From: Bradyrhizobium sp. AUGA SZCCT0176
Lineage (GTDB): Bacteria; Pseudomonadota; Alphaproteobacteria; Rhizobiales; Xanthobacteraceae
Length of the DNA stretch: 38,799 nucleotides
Direction: 5' to 3'
Assembly: GCF_018130145.1 (NCBI RefSeq)
Contig: NZ_JAFCMB010000037.1
Coordinates: 1-38,799, forward strand
Part shown: positions 30,630-38,763 of the stretch, one piece after another
How positions within the stretch are numbered: the stretch's first letter is position 1
Layout of the letters: each line of letters begins with the position of its first letter
Translations under genes and position numbers: made by a program
Notes under the pieces: generated by a model
Databases searched by the model: none
What the model was told of the DNA's origin: nothing
Seen by the model: only the letters and a program-made list of their open reading frames with translations

Positions 30630-30689
30630 CCGTTGAGGAAACGTCGAGCAAAAAAGCAATGCAGGTCGATGAACCTGCCCGGGGGATGA

Positions 30690-31358
30690 ATGGGCTACCA
30701 GATGGATTTTTCCGTCGTGTTCGATCATTTCCCGCAACTTCTGTGGGGGTGTCTCGGCACGCTCGGCCTGTCGTTCGCCGGCATGATTCTGGCATTGGTC
30801 ATTGGTGTCCTCGGTGTGATGGCGCGCGGGTCCCAAATTGGCTGGCTGCGGCGGCTGGTGATCGCGTTCATCGAGATCATTCGCAACACGCCCTTTCTGG
30901 TGCAGATCTTCTTCCTCTATTTCGCCCTGCCACAGCTCGGTCTGAAACTGAACCCGACAGTGACTGCTATCATCGCACTTGGCGTCAACGGCGGTGCCTA
31001 CGCGATCGAGATTATCCGTGGCGGCGTCCAATCCATCCACAGGGGCCAAGTCGAGGCCGGGTTCGCGCTTGGACTGCACAAGACGCAAGTGTTCCGGCTG
31101 ATCGTGCTGAAGCCGGCGCTGCGGGCGATCTACCCGTCGCTCACCGGCCAGTTCATCATGCTGACGCTGACATCAAGCATCTGCACTTCGGTCGCCGCCT
31201 ACGAGTTGACATCGGTCGCGCAGCGGATCGAGAGCGATACGTTTCGCAGCTTCGAGGTCTATTTCACCGTCACCCTGTTGTACCTGGCGATCTCCTGGAT
31301 GCTGATGACCGCGTTCGCCGCGATCTCACGCCAGTATTTCAGCTACCCCACCCGTTAG
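30690..31358 (+). CDS. Amino-acid-type ABC permease, importer 1 subunit A
   Basis: The 222-aa membrane protein has the HisMQ-type permease pattern: IEIIRNTPFLVQIFFLYFALP, and the EAA loop EAGFALGLHKTQVFRLIVLKPALR that contacts the ATPase. About five helices are predicted. It forms a heterodimer with the gene just downstream. ATG 30690 has GGGGGA upstream, 61 bases after the AroE-like gene. It is closely similar to the permease at 35305. Confidence 0.88.
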   Translation: MGYQMDFSVVFDHFPQLLWGCLGTLGLSFAGMILALVIGVLGVMARGSQIGWLRRLVIAFIEIIRNTPFLVQIFFLYFALPQLGLKLNPTVTAIIALGVNGGAYAIEIIRGGVQSIHRGQVEAGFALGLHKTQVFRLIVLKPALRAIYPSLTGQFIMLTLTSSICTSVAAYELTSVAQRIESDTFRSFEVYFTVTLLYLAISWMLMTAFAAISRQYFSYPTR

Positions 31359-31367
31359 GAGCCCGGC

Positions 31368-32018
31368 ATGAACGTCGTTTTCGGCTTCAAGGAGTTTGCT
31401 TTTCTGCTGACTGGCCTGAAATGGACCGTGTTGCTGTCGTTGATCGCCTTCGCCGGTGGCGGCATCATGGGTCTGCTAGTCGCTGTCGCTCGCACGGCGC
31501 AGAGTGCAGCGCTGCGCCGGGCAATGATCCTCTATATCGCCGTATTCCAGGGCACGCCGCTGCTGATGCAGTTGTTCGTCGTCTATTACGGATTGGGCCT
31601 CGTCGGCATCCAGCTCCCGGCCTGGGCGGCGGTGGCAATCGCCTTCACACTCAATGCCAGCGCGTTCCTGGGCGAAATCTGGCGCGGCGCTATCCAGGCG
31701 CTGCCCCGCGGCCAGACCGAGGCCGCTACCGCTCTCGGCTTACCGCTTGTCTCGCGTCTGCGCGACGTGATCCTGCCACAGGCGCTGCGCATCGCGCAGC
31801 CAGCGGCGGTTGGCTACGCGGTGCAGCTCATCAAGGGCACCTCGCTTGCCGCTATCGTCGGCTTCATCGAGCTCGCAAGGGCAGGGCAGATCGTCTCCAG
31901 CCAAACCTTTGCACCGATTCTCGTCTTCGGCGTGGTCGGTGCAATCTACTTCTCCCTTTGTTGGCCGCTCTCGCTCTACAGCGCCAGACTGGAGGCGAAG
32001 TTCGCCGCCGCGGGGTGA
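31368..32018 (+). CDS. Amino-acid-type ABC permease, importer 1 subunit B
   Basis: The 216-aa membrane protein shows AVFQGTPLLMQLFVVYYGLGL, FTLNASAFLGEIWRGAIQAL and the EAA loop EAATALGLPLVSRLRDVILPQALR, typical of polar amino-acid importers of the HisMQ kind. It partners subunit A nine bases upstream. It resembles the permease at 35970 throughout, including a stretch of identical DNA around QLIKGTSLAA. Confidence 0.88.
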   Translation: MNVVFGFKEFAFLLTGLKWTVLLSLIAFAGGGIMGLLVAVARTAQSAALRRAMILYIAVFQGTPLLMQLFVVYYGLGLVGIQLPAWAAVAIAFTLNASAFLGEIWRGAIQALPRGQTEAATALGLPLVSRLRDVILPQALRIAQPAAVGYAVQLIKGTSLAAIVGFIELARAGQIVSSQTFAPILVFGVVGAIYFSLCWPLSLYSARLEAKFAAAG

Positions 32019-32069
32019 ACGCAAGCGTTTGCCGTTGAAACACTAACCAAACAAAAGAGGAAACAGTCC

Positions 32070-32906
32070 ATGAACGATATTTTTCGCCTCTCGCGCCGCG
32101 CCTTGCTTGGTGCCGGCACGCTTGCCCTCGGTGCCGGCCTGCTGCCCGGTCTTGCCTCGGCGCAAAGCATTTCGACGATCAAGACCCGCGGCAAGGTGCT
32201 GATCGGTATTCAGGGTGACAACCCGCCCTGGGGCTTCGTGAACACCTCCGGTGCCTCGGACGGTTTTGACGCTGTGATCGGCAACGCGTTTGCCGACTAT
32301 CTCGGCGTCGGCGTGGAATTCCTGCCGCTCGCCGTCGTCAACCGTATTCCGGCACTGACGACCGGCCGCGTGGATATCCTGTTCGCCACGATGGCGATGC
32401 TGCCGGAGCGCGCCAAGGTCGTGCAGTTCAGCAAGCCCTACGTGGCAAACATCATACAGCTGGTCGGCCCGAAGTCGGCCACAATCAAGACCAACGTGGA
32501 CATGAAGAACTTCGTCATTGGCGTACCGCGCGCGAGCTCGCAGGACCAGCAGGTCACCAAGAACGCGCCGGAAGGTACCACCATCCGTCGCTATGACGAC
32601 GACGCCGCCACGATACAGGCATTGGTCTCGGGCCAGGTCGATGCCGTCGGTGGCAACATGTTCTACATCGACCGCCTCAATGAGGCGAAGCCCGGCCTTT
32701 ACGAGAACAAGCTCGAATTCAGCCGCCTCTACAATGGAGCCTGCACCCGCCTGGGTGACAAGGAACTGAACGCGGCGGCAAACAGCTTCGTCGATCAAAT
32801 CAAGACGAACGGATTGCTGAAGAAGGCCTACGAGACCTGGATGAAGCAGGAGCCGCCTGCGAGCTTCCCGGATGCCGTCGAGGGCGTTCCGTTCGTCGCC
32901 TCCTGA
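32070..32906 (+). CDS. Family-3 solute-binding protein, importer 1
   Basis: The 278-aa protein has a Tat-like signal (FRLSRRALLGAGTLALGAG, cut after ASA) and an SBP_bac_3 domain (GKVLIGIQGDNPPWGFVNTS, GRVDILFATMAMLPERAKVV, a hinge IGVPRASSQDQQV and a YDDDAATIQALVSGQVDAVGG strand). It captures the substrate in the periplasm for the adjoining permeases. AGAGGAAA precedes ATG 32070. The substrate cannot be read; family-3 proteins bind amino acids, opines and some organic acids. Confidence 0.88.
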   Translation: MNDIFRLSRRALLGAGTLALGAGLLPGLASAQSISTIKTRGKVLIGIQGDNPPWGFVNTSGASDGFDAVIGNAFADYLGVGVEFLPLAVVNRIPALTTGRVDILFATMAMLPERAKVVQFSKPYVANIIQLVGPKSATIKTNVDMKNFVIGVPRASSQDQQVTKNAPEGTTIRRYDDDAATIQALVSGQVDAVGGNMFYIDRLNEAKPGLYENKLEFSRLYNGACTRLGDKELNAAANSFVDQIKTNGLLKKAYETWMKQEPPASFPDAVEGVPFVAS

Positions 32907-32935
32907 TTTCACGCCACCATCGCAAGGAATACTCG

Positions 32936-33709
32936 ATGTCCTCCACCTCCACCGCCCCCAATTCGACCGAACAGCCGCTGATCGTGATGGGGGCGGTGGA
33001 GAAGTGGTTTGGCACTTTCCAGGCGTTGCGGTCAGTAAATCTGTCAGTTTCCAAAAGCGAGAAGATAGTGCTTTGCGGACCGTCAGGCTCCGGAAAATCG
33101 ACTTTGATCCGCTGCATCAATCACCTCGAATCCTACCAGAAGGGCAAGATTGTGGTGGATGGCGTCTCGGTAACCGACAATCAAAAGGCGATCGACGTCG
33201 TCCGCCAGGAAGTTGGTATGGTGTTCCAAAGCTTCAATCTGTTCCCGCATATGACGGTGCTGCAAAACTGTATGCTCGCGCCGATACGGGTGCGCGGCTC
33301 CAGCAAGCAGGAGGCCGAGGCCACTGCGCGGCGCTATCTGGACCGCGTTCATATTGGCAACCAGGCCGACAAATATCCCGCCCAGCTCTCCGGTGGCCAG
33401 CAGCAGCGCGTCGCCATCGCGCGCGCCTTGTGCATGCAGCCCAAGGTGATGCTGTTCGACGAGCCGACCTCCGCGCTCGATCCGGAGATGGTCAAGGAAG
33501 TGCTCGACACCATGATCGGCCTCGCGCAGGACGGCATGACGATGATTTGCGTCACTCATGAGATGGGCTTCGCGCGTCAAGTCGCCGACAGGGTGATCTT
33601 CATGGCCGACGGCATGATCCTTGAGGAGGCTCCGCCCGAGACCTTCTTCAAGTCGCCCAACCATCCGCGCGCCAAGCAGTTCCTTGGCGAAATCCTCGCC
33701 CATCATTGA
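32936..33709 (+). CDS. Amino-acid-type ABC ATPase, shared by two importers
   Basis: The 257-aa protein is a polar-amino-acid ABC ATPase: Walker A GPSGSGKST, Q-loop VGMVFQSFNLFPHM, signature LSGGQQQR, Walker B KVMLFDEPTSALDPE and switch VTHEMGF. It powers importer 1. Importer 2 (35305–37525) has no ATPase of its own in this window, so this one probably serves both. The EAA loops of the two permease pairs are similar enough to dock with the same ATPase. Confidence 0.92.
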   Translation: MSSTSTAPNSTEQPLIVMGAVEKWFGTFQALRSVNLSVSKSEKIVLCGPSGSGKSTLIRCINHLESYQKGKIVVDGVSVTDNQKAIDVVRQEVGMVFQSFNLFPHMTVLQNCMLAPIRVRGSSKQEAEATARRYLDRVHIGNQADKYPAQLSGGQQQRVAIARALCMQPKVMLFDEPTSALDPEMVKEVLDTMIGLAQDGMTMICVTHEMGFARQVADRVIFMADGMILEEAPPETFFKSPNHPRAKQFLGEILAHH

Positions 33710-33724
33710 TCCGGAGTAAATCCA

Positions 33725-34174
33725 ATGAGCCGCCTCGTATTCGTCCTCAACGGGCCGAACCTGAACCTGCTTGGCAAGCGCCAGCCGCACATCTATGGCC
33801 ATGAGACGCTGGCAGATGTTGAGCGAGATTGCCGGGAACTGGCCAAGGAACTGAACCTCGATATCCGCTTTCACCAGTCCAACCGGGAATACGAACTGAT
33901 TGACTGGATTCACGAAGCGCGCGAGATCGCCGTCGGCATCGTGATGAACCCGGCCGCCTTCACCCACACCTCTGTGGCGATCCTGGACGCACTCAACACC
34001 TTCGAGCCGCCGGTGATCGAGGTGCACATCTCCAACGTGCACAAGCGTGAGGAGTTTCGGCACCACTCCTTCGTCTCCAAGCGCGCTGACGGCGTGATCG
34101 CAGGCTTCGGTACCCAAGGCTACCTGCTCGGCCTACGCCGCGTGGCCAAGCTTGTCGACGAAAAGAAGGCGTGA
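33725..34174 (+). CDS. aroQ: Type II 3-dehydroquinate dehydratase
   Basis: The 149-aa protein is a type II dehydroquinase: LNGPNLNLLGKRQPHIYG with the catalytic Arg19 and Tyr24, FHQSN.E..LIDWIHEA, NPAAFTHTSVAILDAL, and VEVHISNVHKREEFRHHS with the catalytic His. It interconverts 3-dehydroquinate and 3-dehydroshikimate. Differences from the usual pattern include Gln after the Arg, Tyr in QSNREY, and Ala-Phe for Gly-Tyr in NPAAF. Placed beside an AroE-like enzyme and importers it suggests quinate-type catabolism; but a relaxed-specificity relative is possible. Confidence 0.87.
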   Translation: MSRLVFVLNGPNLNLLGKRQPHIYGHETLADVERDCRELAKELNLDIRFHQSNREYELIDWIHEAREIAVGIVMNPAAFTHTSVAILDALNTFEPPVIEVHISNVHKREEFRHHSFVSKRADGVIAGFGTQGYLLGLRRVAKLVDEKKA

Positions 34175-34240
34175 CCGCTGAAAAAGACAGCCACGCGGTC
34201 TGGCCCATCCAAAGCCACACTGTGATCAAGGAAGTACAAG

Positions 34241-35308
34241 ATGAACCAAGAGAGCTGCGCTCCCGTCAGGCTCGCGGTGATGGGCGCGGGGCTGATCGGC
34301 AAGAGCCATATCGCTCATATCGCCAAGAGTGCTGAGGCGGATCTGGCGGCCGTCGTTGATCCGATGCCGGCAGCAAGAGAATTGGCGGCGACGTACGGCG
34401 CGGCATGGTATCCGAGCTTTGCGGAGCTGCTGGCGGAGATGCGGCCGGATGGCGTCGTCGTTGCCACGCCAAACCAGATGCATGTAGCAAACGGGCTGGA
34501 TTGCATCGCGGCGGGGATTCCGGCTCTGGTGGAAAAGCCATTGGCCGATGATGTGGCAGAAGCTGAAAAGCTGGTCCGAGCTGCCGAACGGGCTGGGGTA
34601 CCGCTACTGACTGGCCATCACCGCCGCCACAACCCGCTGATTCAGCGAGCCAAGGAAGTAATCGAGGCCGGGCACCTGGGCCGGATCATCTCGGTGCAGG
34701 GGACCTGCTGGTTCTTCAAGCCGGACTCCTATTTCGACCCCGCCTGGCGCCGTCAGAAGGGCGCGGGACCGGTGTTTCTCAACCTGATTCATGACGTCGA
34801 CCTGCTGAGATATCTGTGCGGCGAAGTGGTGGCAGTGCAGGCCGCCGAATCCCGCATGCTTCGCAACAACGAGGTCGAGGAGACGGCGGTGATCCTGCTT
34901 CACTTCGCCTCTGGCGCACTCGGCACTGTCAACGTCTCCGATGCCATCCAGGCACCGTGGAGCTGGGAGTTCACCAGTGGCGAGAACCCGGCCTACAGCC
35001 ACACCAAAGAAACCTGCTACAACATTGGCGGCACCGGCGGATCGCTCAGCGTGCCCTATCTCGACCTGTGGAAGCACCCAGCCAAAGCCGATTGGTGGTC
35101 TCCGCTGGAGTATGAGCGAATCCCGGTAGCGCACCAAGACCCGCTGGGTCTGCAGATCGCCAACTTCTGCGGCGTCATCCGCGGAACCGCCAAGGCGGTC
35201 GTGCCGGCAAGCGAGGGGCTGAAGACGCTCAAGGTGATCGAGGCGGTCAAGCAAGCGGCGACGTCTGGGGCGCTGGTGCGGCTGGATGGGAGGGCGGCGT
35301 CCGCATGA
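34241..35308 (+). CDS. Gfo/Idh/MocA-family oxidoreductase
   Basis: The 355-aa protein has an N-terminal NAD(P) Rossmann fold (LAVMGAGLIGKSHIAHIA) and the family's EKP motif (ALVEKPLADDVAEAE) with catalytic Lys, followed by HHRRHNPLIQRAKE and a HDVDLLRYLCG substrate region. These enzymes oxidise hydroxyls of sugars, cyclitols and sugar acids. AAGGAAG precedes ATG 34241. It overlaps the next permease by four bases. In this operon it may act on the imported polyol-like compound. Confidence 0.88.
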   Translation: MNQESCAPVRLAVMGAGLIGKSHIAHIAKSAEADLAAVVDPMPAARELAATYGAAWYPSFAELLAEMRPDGVVVATPNQMHVANGLDCIAAGIPALVEKPLADDVAEAEKLVRAAERAGVPLLTGHHRRHNPLIQRAKEVIEAGHLGRIISVQGTCWFFKPDSYFDPAWRRQKGAGPVFLNLIHDVDLLRYLCGEVVAVQAAESRMLRNNEVEETAVILLHFASGALGTVNVSDAIQAPWSWEFTSGENPAYSHTKETCYNIGGTGGSLSVPYLDLWKHPAKADWWSPLEYERIPVAHQDPLGLQIANFCGVIRGTAKAVVPASEGLKTLKVIEAVKQAATSGALVRLDGRAASA

Positions 35309-35973
35309 CCTACACTTTCGATTTCAGCGTACTGCTGCCCTATTGGGAGACGCTCCTGTCCGGCTGCTGGCTCAGCTTGTCGATGACGACCTTGTCGTTG
35401 ATCTTCGGTCTTGGAATTGGCTTGCTCACCCTGCTTGCCTTGCGCAGCCGTTATCGTCTGCTGCGCCTTGTCGCCACCAGTTATGTCGAGACCATCCGAA
35501 ACACGCCGTTTCTGGTTCAGGTGCTGTTTCTCTATTTCGGCCTGCCGACGCTGGGCTTCGCCCTGACGCCATGGCCTGCCGCCGTGCTCGCGCTCTCCCT
35601 GAACTGCGGCGCTTTTGCTGCCGAGATCATCCGCGGCGGGGTGGATGGCATTCCCAAAGGGCAATTCGAGGCAGGCGCGGCACTCGGCCTCAGCCCGTTC
35701 GACGTCCTGCGTTTCATCGTTCTCAAACCGGCAATGCGCGCGATTTTCCCGGCGTTGTCGAGCCAATTCATTCTGCTGTTGCTCGCATCCAGCATTGCCT
35801 CCTCGATCTCCGCCGAGGAACTGACGGCGGTGGCGGGTGAGATCGACACGACCGTCTTTCGCAGTTTCGAAGTCTATATCGTCGCCACGCTGCTCTATCT
35901 GATGATGGCGACGGTCTTCTCCACGGCGTCGAAAATTATCGAGCGCAGTGCCTTCTCCTACCCGGTGAGGTGA
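35305..35973 (+). CDS. Amino-acid-type ABC permease, importer 2 subunit A
   Basis: The 222-aa permease matches importer 1 subunit A in design (VETIRNTPFLVQVLFLYFGLP, EAGAALGLSPFDVLRFIVLKPAMR, FRSFEVYIVATLLYL). It overlaps the oxidoreductase gene before it and subunit B after it by four bases, so translation is coupled. Probably an old duplication of importer 1. Confidence 0.88.
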   Translation: MTYTFDFSVLLPYWETLLSGCWLSLSMTTLSLIFGLGIGLLTLLALRSRYRLLRLVATSYVETIRNTPFLVQVLFLYFGLPTLGFALTPWPAAVLALSLNCGAFAAEIIRGGVDGIPKGQFEAGAALGLSPFDVLRFIVLKPAMRAIFPALSSQFILLLLASSIASSISAEELTAVAGEIDTTVFRSFEVYIVATLLYLMMATVFSTASKIIERSAFSYPVR

Positions 35974-36632
35974 GGGCGACTATGATCCGCGATTTCACCT
36001 CAAACGAGTTTTTCGCTATCGTCGCCGGGATGCAGGCCACCATCATGCTGTCGCTGATGGCCTTCTTCGGCGGCGGTCTGGGCGGTCTGGCGATTGCGCT
36101 GTTGCGCACCGCCAAGCTTCCTTGGCTGCGACGTACCGCCTCTATCTTCATCGATTTCTTCCAGGGTACGCCGCTGCTGATGCAGCTATTTCTGGTCTAT
36201 TACGGCCTTCCGGCGTTTGGTTATCACGTCAATATCTGGGTCGCCGCTGGCCTGGGGCTGACGCTGAACGCCAGCGCCTTCCTCGGCGAAATCTGGCGCG
36301 GCGGCATTCAGTCGGTGCCGCGCGGGCAAAGTGAGGCGGCGACTGCCTTGGGTCTCGGCTACATGTCTCGCATGCGCGATGTGGTGTTGCCGCAGGCCTT
36401 GCGGTTGTCGCTGGCGCCCACGGTCGGGTTCCTGGTGCAGCTCATCAAGGGCACCTCGCTTGCCGCAGTGATCGGCTTCGTCGAGCTGTCGCGTTCCGCG
36501 CAGATCGTCTCCAGCACTACCTACAAGCCGCTGCTCGCCTATGGCCTCGCCGGTGCCTGTTACTTCGTCCTTTGTTTCCCACTGTCCCGTGCCAGCGCCG
36601 CGCTTGAGCGACGCCTGGCCGCGAGATCCTGA
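35970..36632 (+). CDS. Amino-acid-type ABC permease, importer 2 subunit B
   Basis: The 220-aa permease has DFFQGTPLLMQLFLVYYGLPA, LTLNASAFLGEIWRGGIQSV and EAATALGLGYMSRMRDVVLPQALR. It shares the QLIKGTSLAA.IGF.EL.R..QIVSS stretch with importer 1 subunit B. It partners the preceding gene and precedes the binding protein. Confidence 0.88.
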   Translation: MRATMIRDFTSNEFFAIVAGMQATIMLSLMAFFGGGLGGLAIALLRTAKLPWLRRTASIFIDFFQGTPLLMQLFLVYYGLPAFGYHVNIWVAAGLGLTLNASAFLGEIWRGGIQSVPRGQSEAATALGLGYMSRMRDVVLPQALRLSLAPTVGFLVQLIKGTSLAAVIGFVELSRSAQIVSSTTYKPLLAYGLAGACYFVLCFPLSRASAALERRLAARS

Positions 36633-36670
36633 CGCGTCTGCCACCACAAAAAAAAGAAATGAGGAACGCC

Positions 36671-37525
36671 ATGACTATCATCGGAAAACATCTGACCCGC
36701 CGTTCACTGCTGACAGCTGCCGGGGCGGCATCGCTGCTGCCGTTCGTCGGCAAAGCTGCCTATGCCGACGCGGTGGCCGCCATTCAAAAGGCCGGTGTGC
36801 TGAAGGCCGGGTGTCAGGTGGCACAGGTGCCGTGGGGCTTTACAGACGTCAGCGGCGCATTAACCGGCTTCGACGTTGAACTGGTCCGCTTGGCGGCCGC
36901 CGACATGGGCGTGAAGGCCGAGATAACCGCCGTCACCTCCGCCAACCGCGTCGCGACCCTGCTGACCGGTCAGGTGGACACGCTGGCTGCCGTGATGGGG
37001 ATCTTCGCCGATCGCCAGAAAGTCGTCCTATTTTCACGCCCCTATTGCAACAACGACACGATCTTCATCGGTAAGGCCGATGTCTCGGTGAAGGGCTGGG
37101 GCGACATGAGCGGCAAGCGCGTTGGCGTCCCGCGTGGTACACCGCAGGATGTGGCCCTCACCAAGGCGTCGCCTAAGGGCGCCACCATCCAGCGCTTTGA
37201 CGAGGATGCGACCACAGTGCAGGCATTGGTCTCCGGCCAGGTGGACCTAATCGGTGCCGCCTCCACCCAGCTGGGTAACGTTGCCAAGGTTGCTGGTGCA
37301 GGCAAGTTCGATCAGAAATTCGTCCTCGCCCGCGCCTTCAACGCCTTTGCCTGCCGCCCGGGTGACCGCGACCTGGCCACGGCGCTGAGCGGCTTCGTGG
37401 CCAAGAGCCTCGCCAATGGCCAGCTCACTGCGCTGTTTAAAAAATGGATCGGCACTGATCTCGCCGAACTTCCGACCACTGGCGAAGGGCCGTCCGCCCT
37501 TCCGATCGAAACCGCGATGCCCTGA
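36671..37525 (+). CDS. Family-3 solute-binding protein, importer 2
   Basis: The 284-aa protein has a Tat-like signal (LTRRSLLTAAGAASLLPFVG, cut after AYA) and an SBP_bac_3 domain (GVLKAGCQVAQVPWGFTDVS, GQVDTLAAVMGIFADRQKVVL, GVPRGTPQDVALTKA). Its hinge and ATIQRFDEDATTVQALVSGQVD strand match importer 1's protein, with different binding-pocket residues, so a related ligand is likely. ATG 36671 is chosen over 36659 because GAGGAA lies just upstream. Last gene of the island; no ATPase follows. Confidence 0.88.
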   Translation: MTIIGKHLTRRSLLTAAGAASLLPFVGKAAYADAVAAIQKAGVLKAGCQVAQVPWGFTDVSGALTGFDVELVRLAAADMGVKAEITAVTSANRVATLLTGQVDTLAAVMGIFADRQKVVLFSRPYCNNDTIFIGKADVSVKGWGDMSGKRVGVPRGTPQDVALTKASPKGATIQRFDEDATTVQALVSGQVDLIGAASTQLGNVAKVAGAGKFDQKFVLARAFNAFACRPGDRDLATALSGFVAKSLANGQLTALFKKWIGTDLAELPTTGEGPSALPIETAMP

Positions 37526-37965
37526 GGATATGCGCTGACCCGCTGCGCGGTGTTCCATACATTCTTCACCGAAGGTCTTTTGCGACCTAAGTGATAGTGG
37601 TGACGTGACGAACCCGGTTGACGTACGTGGTCATGCCGCTCGAGCAGGACCAGGAATACTGCCGCGGGCGTGAGCACCCCAATGAACGTGTCGTGGACTG
37701 CACCACCTTCAGCCGCAGCGGGATGACCGGAAGGTGAACAGCACAGCCCGACGTAACGACGATGACCGCAGCCCCGACCTTTCCTCCCAGGCGAGGATGC
37801 CACCGATCGGAAAGGTCACCGAGCGAGGCGCCTTCCGAGCGAATTCTGGTGCAACTCCGAGTTTGCGCTCCTGCGCCGGCAGACGTGACGGCGCGGGAAA
37901 TTCACTCGTATGCCGACACCTTGACTTCGCTTGGTGCGCGTCAGGCCTGACTTCCGGCTCGATCT
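37526..37965. other. Gap after the catabolic island
   Basis: No clear gene is seen. Two short plus-strand frames exist: one at 37633 starting MPLEQDQEYCRGREHPNERV, and one from 37762 to 37950 whose end (APADVTAREIHSYADTLTSLG) looks like the tail of a real protein. Neither has a recognisable family or a good start. They may be remnants from rearrangement at the island's edge. Confidence 0.35.
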
Positions 37966-38532
37966 TCAGATGGCGGCGATGTCCAGCTTCGAGCCATCGA
38001 CCAAACGCGACAGGCGGAACGGTGTGGGATCGACGCAAGGCGTGTCGTTTACGACAAGCTCTGCGGCCAGATAGCCGAGCCCCGGGCCCAAACCGAAGCC
38101 GTGACCCGAGCAGCCCGCCGCGAGGACGAGCCCTTCCACCCCGTCCACCTGCGACACCACAGGCACAGCGTCCGGCGTGCAATCGACGAAGCCGCCCCAG
38201 GCGCTATCGATCTCTATCTCGCCGAGTTGGGGGAAGGTTTTGCGGACACTCTCCACCACTGGGCTCACCAACCATTTCAAGGGCGGAGGATCCAGCACGC
38301 GATTCTGTTCGAAGATCCGATCGTCGTTGGTCAGCAGCGCCGGCATTGAATCCGGCCCCGAAACGAACGATTGGCCGACGCCGAGCCTGACGTTCTTCAG
38401 GCGACGCAAAAACTGCGGCATGAATTCCCGGCTATACCGGATAGCCTGGGGCGTGATTTCGAGGTTCGCCTTGCCGCTGATCGCAAGCGTATAGCTGCCA
38501 TCAAGTCGGCGCGTGGGGCGACATGTTCCCAC
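37966..38532 (-). pseudogene. 5'-truncated FAD-dependent amine/D-amino-acid oxidoreductase
   Basis: The frame corresponds to the C-terminal half of a DAO-family flavoenzyme: RRLDGSYTLAISGKANLEIT, PQLGEIEIDSAWGGFVDCTP, and the FAD-contact segment AAGCSGHGFGLGPGLG, ending in a DPTPFRLSRLVDG tail. The N-terminal Rossmann FAD site and about 230 residues are missing; upstream of residue 5 the sequence is unrelated to the family. The remaining frame is still open with no internal stops, so the truncation is recent. It cannot be an active oxidase alone. Confidence 0.78.
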
Positions 38533-38741
38533 CTCGGCTGCCCAGAATGCGGAAGCAAAGTTCCGATTAGCCCTTCATCGCATCGCGCGCTCGATAAAAT
38601 GTGCCGAAATCATCCAGGATTTCGCTAGATGTTCGGGTTTTGGCCGCTTGATTGATACGAACTTCTCAGGCCCGACGAGTCCCACTTCGGCGGAGGGTGG
38701 CGCAGCTGCGGCGCCAGAGGGGCTGCTGAGGTAACGCACAC

Positions 38742-38763
38742 TTTGATCACCGTGTGATCCAAA
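38742..38763. promoter_or_regulatory. Imperfect palindrome resembling the sigma-locus site
   Basis: TTTGATCAC, CGT, GTGATCCAAA. The right arm is identical to the 10-base right arm at 18252–18261 and the left arm lacks one G. CGTT lies 20, not 16, bases after TGATCC, so it does not fit the promoter spacing. It may control a gene beyond the window end. Confidence 0.4.

Noticed and set aside
30566..32038. Long plus-strand open frame (490 codons) over the two permeases
   Set aside because: It is out of frame with two certain permease genes and is Arg-rich; it is a GC-driven shadow.
33083..34117. Long minus-strand open frame (344 codons) opposite the ATPase and aroQ genes
   Set aside because: It is antisense to two clearly recognisable genes, has His/Val-rich composition typical of the complement of GC-rich codons and shows no domain.
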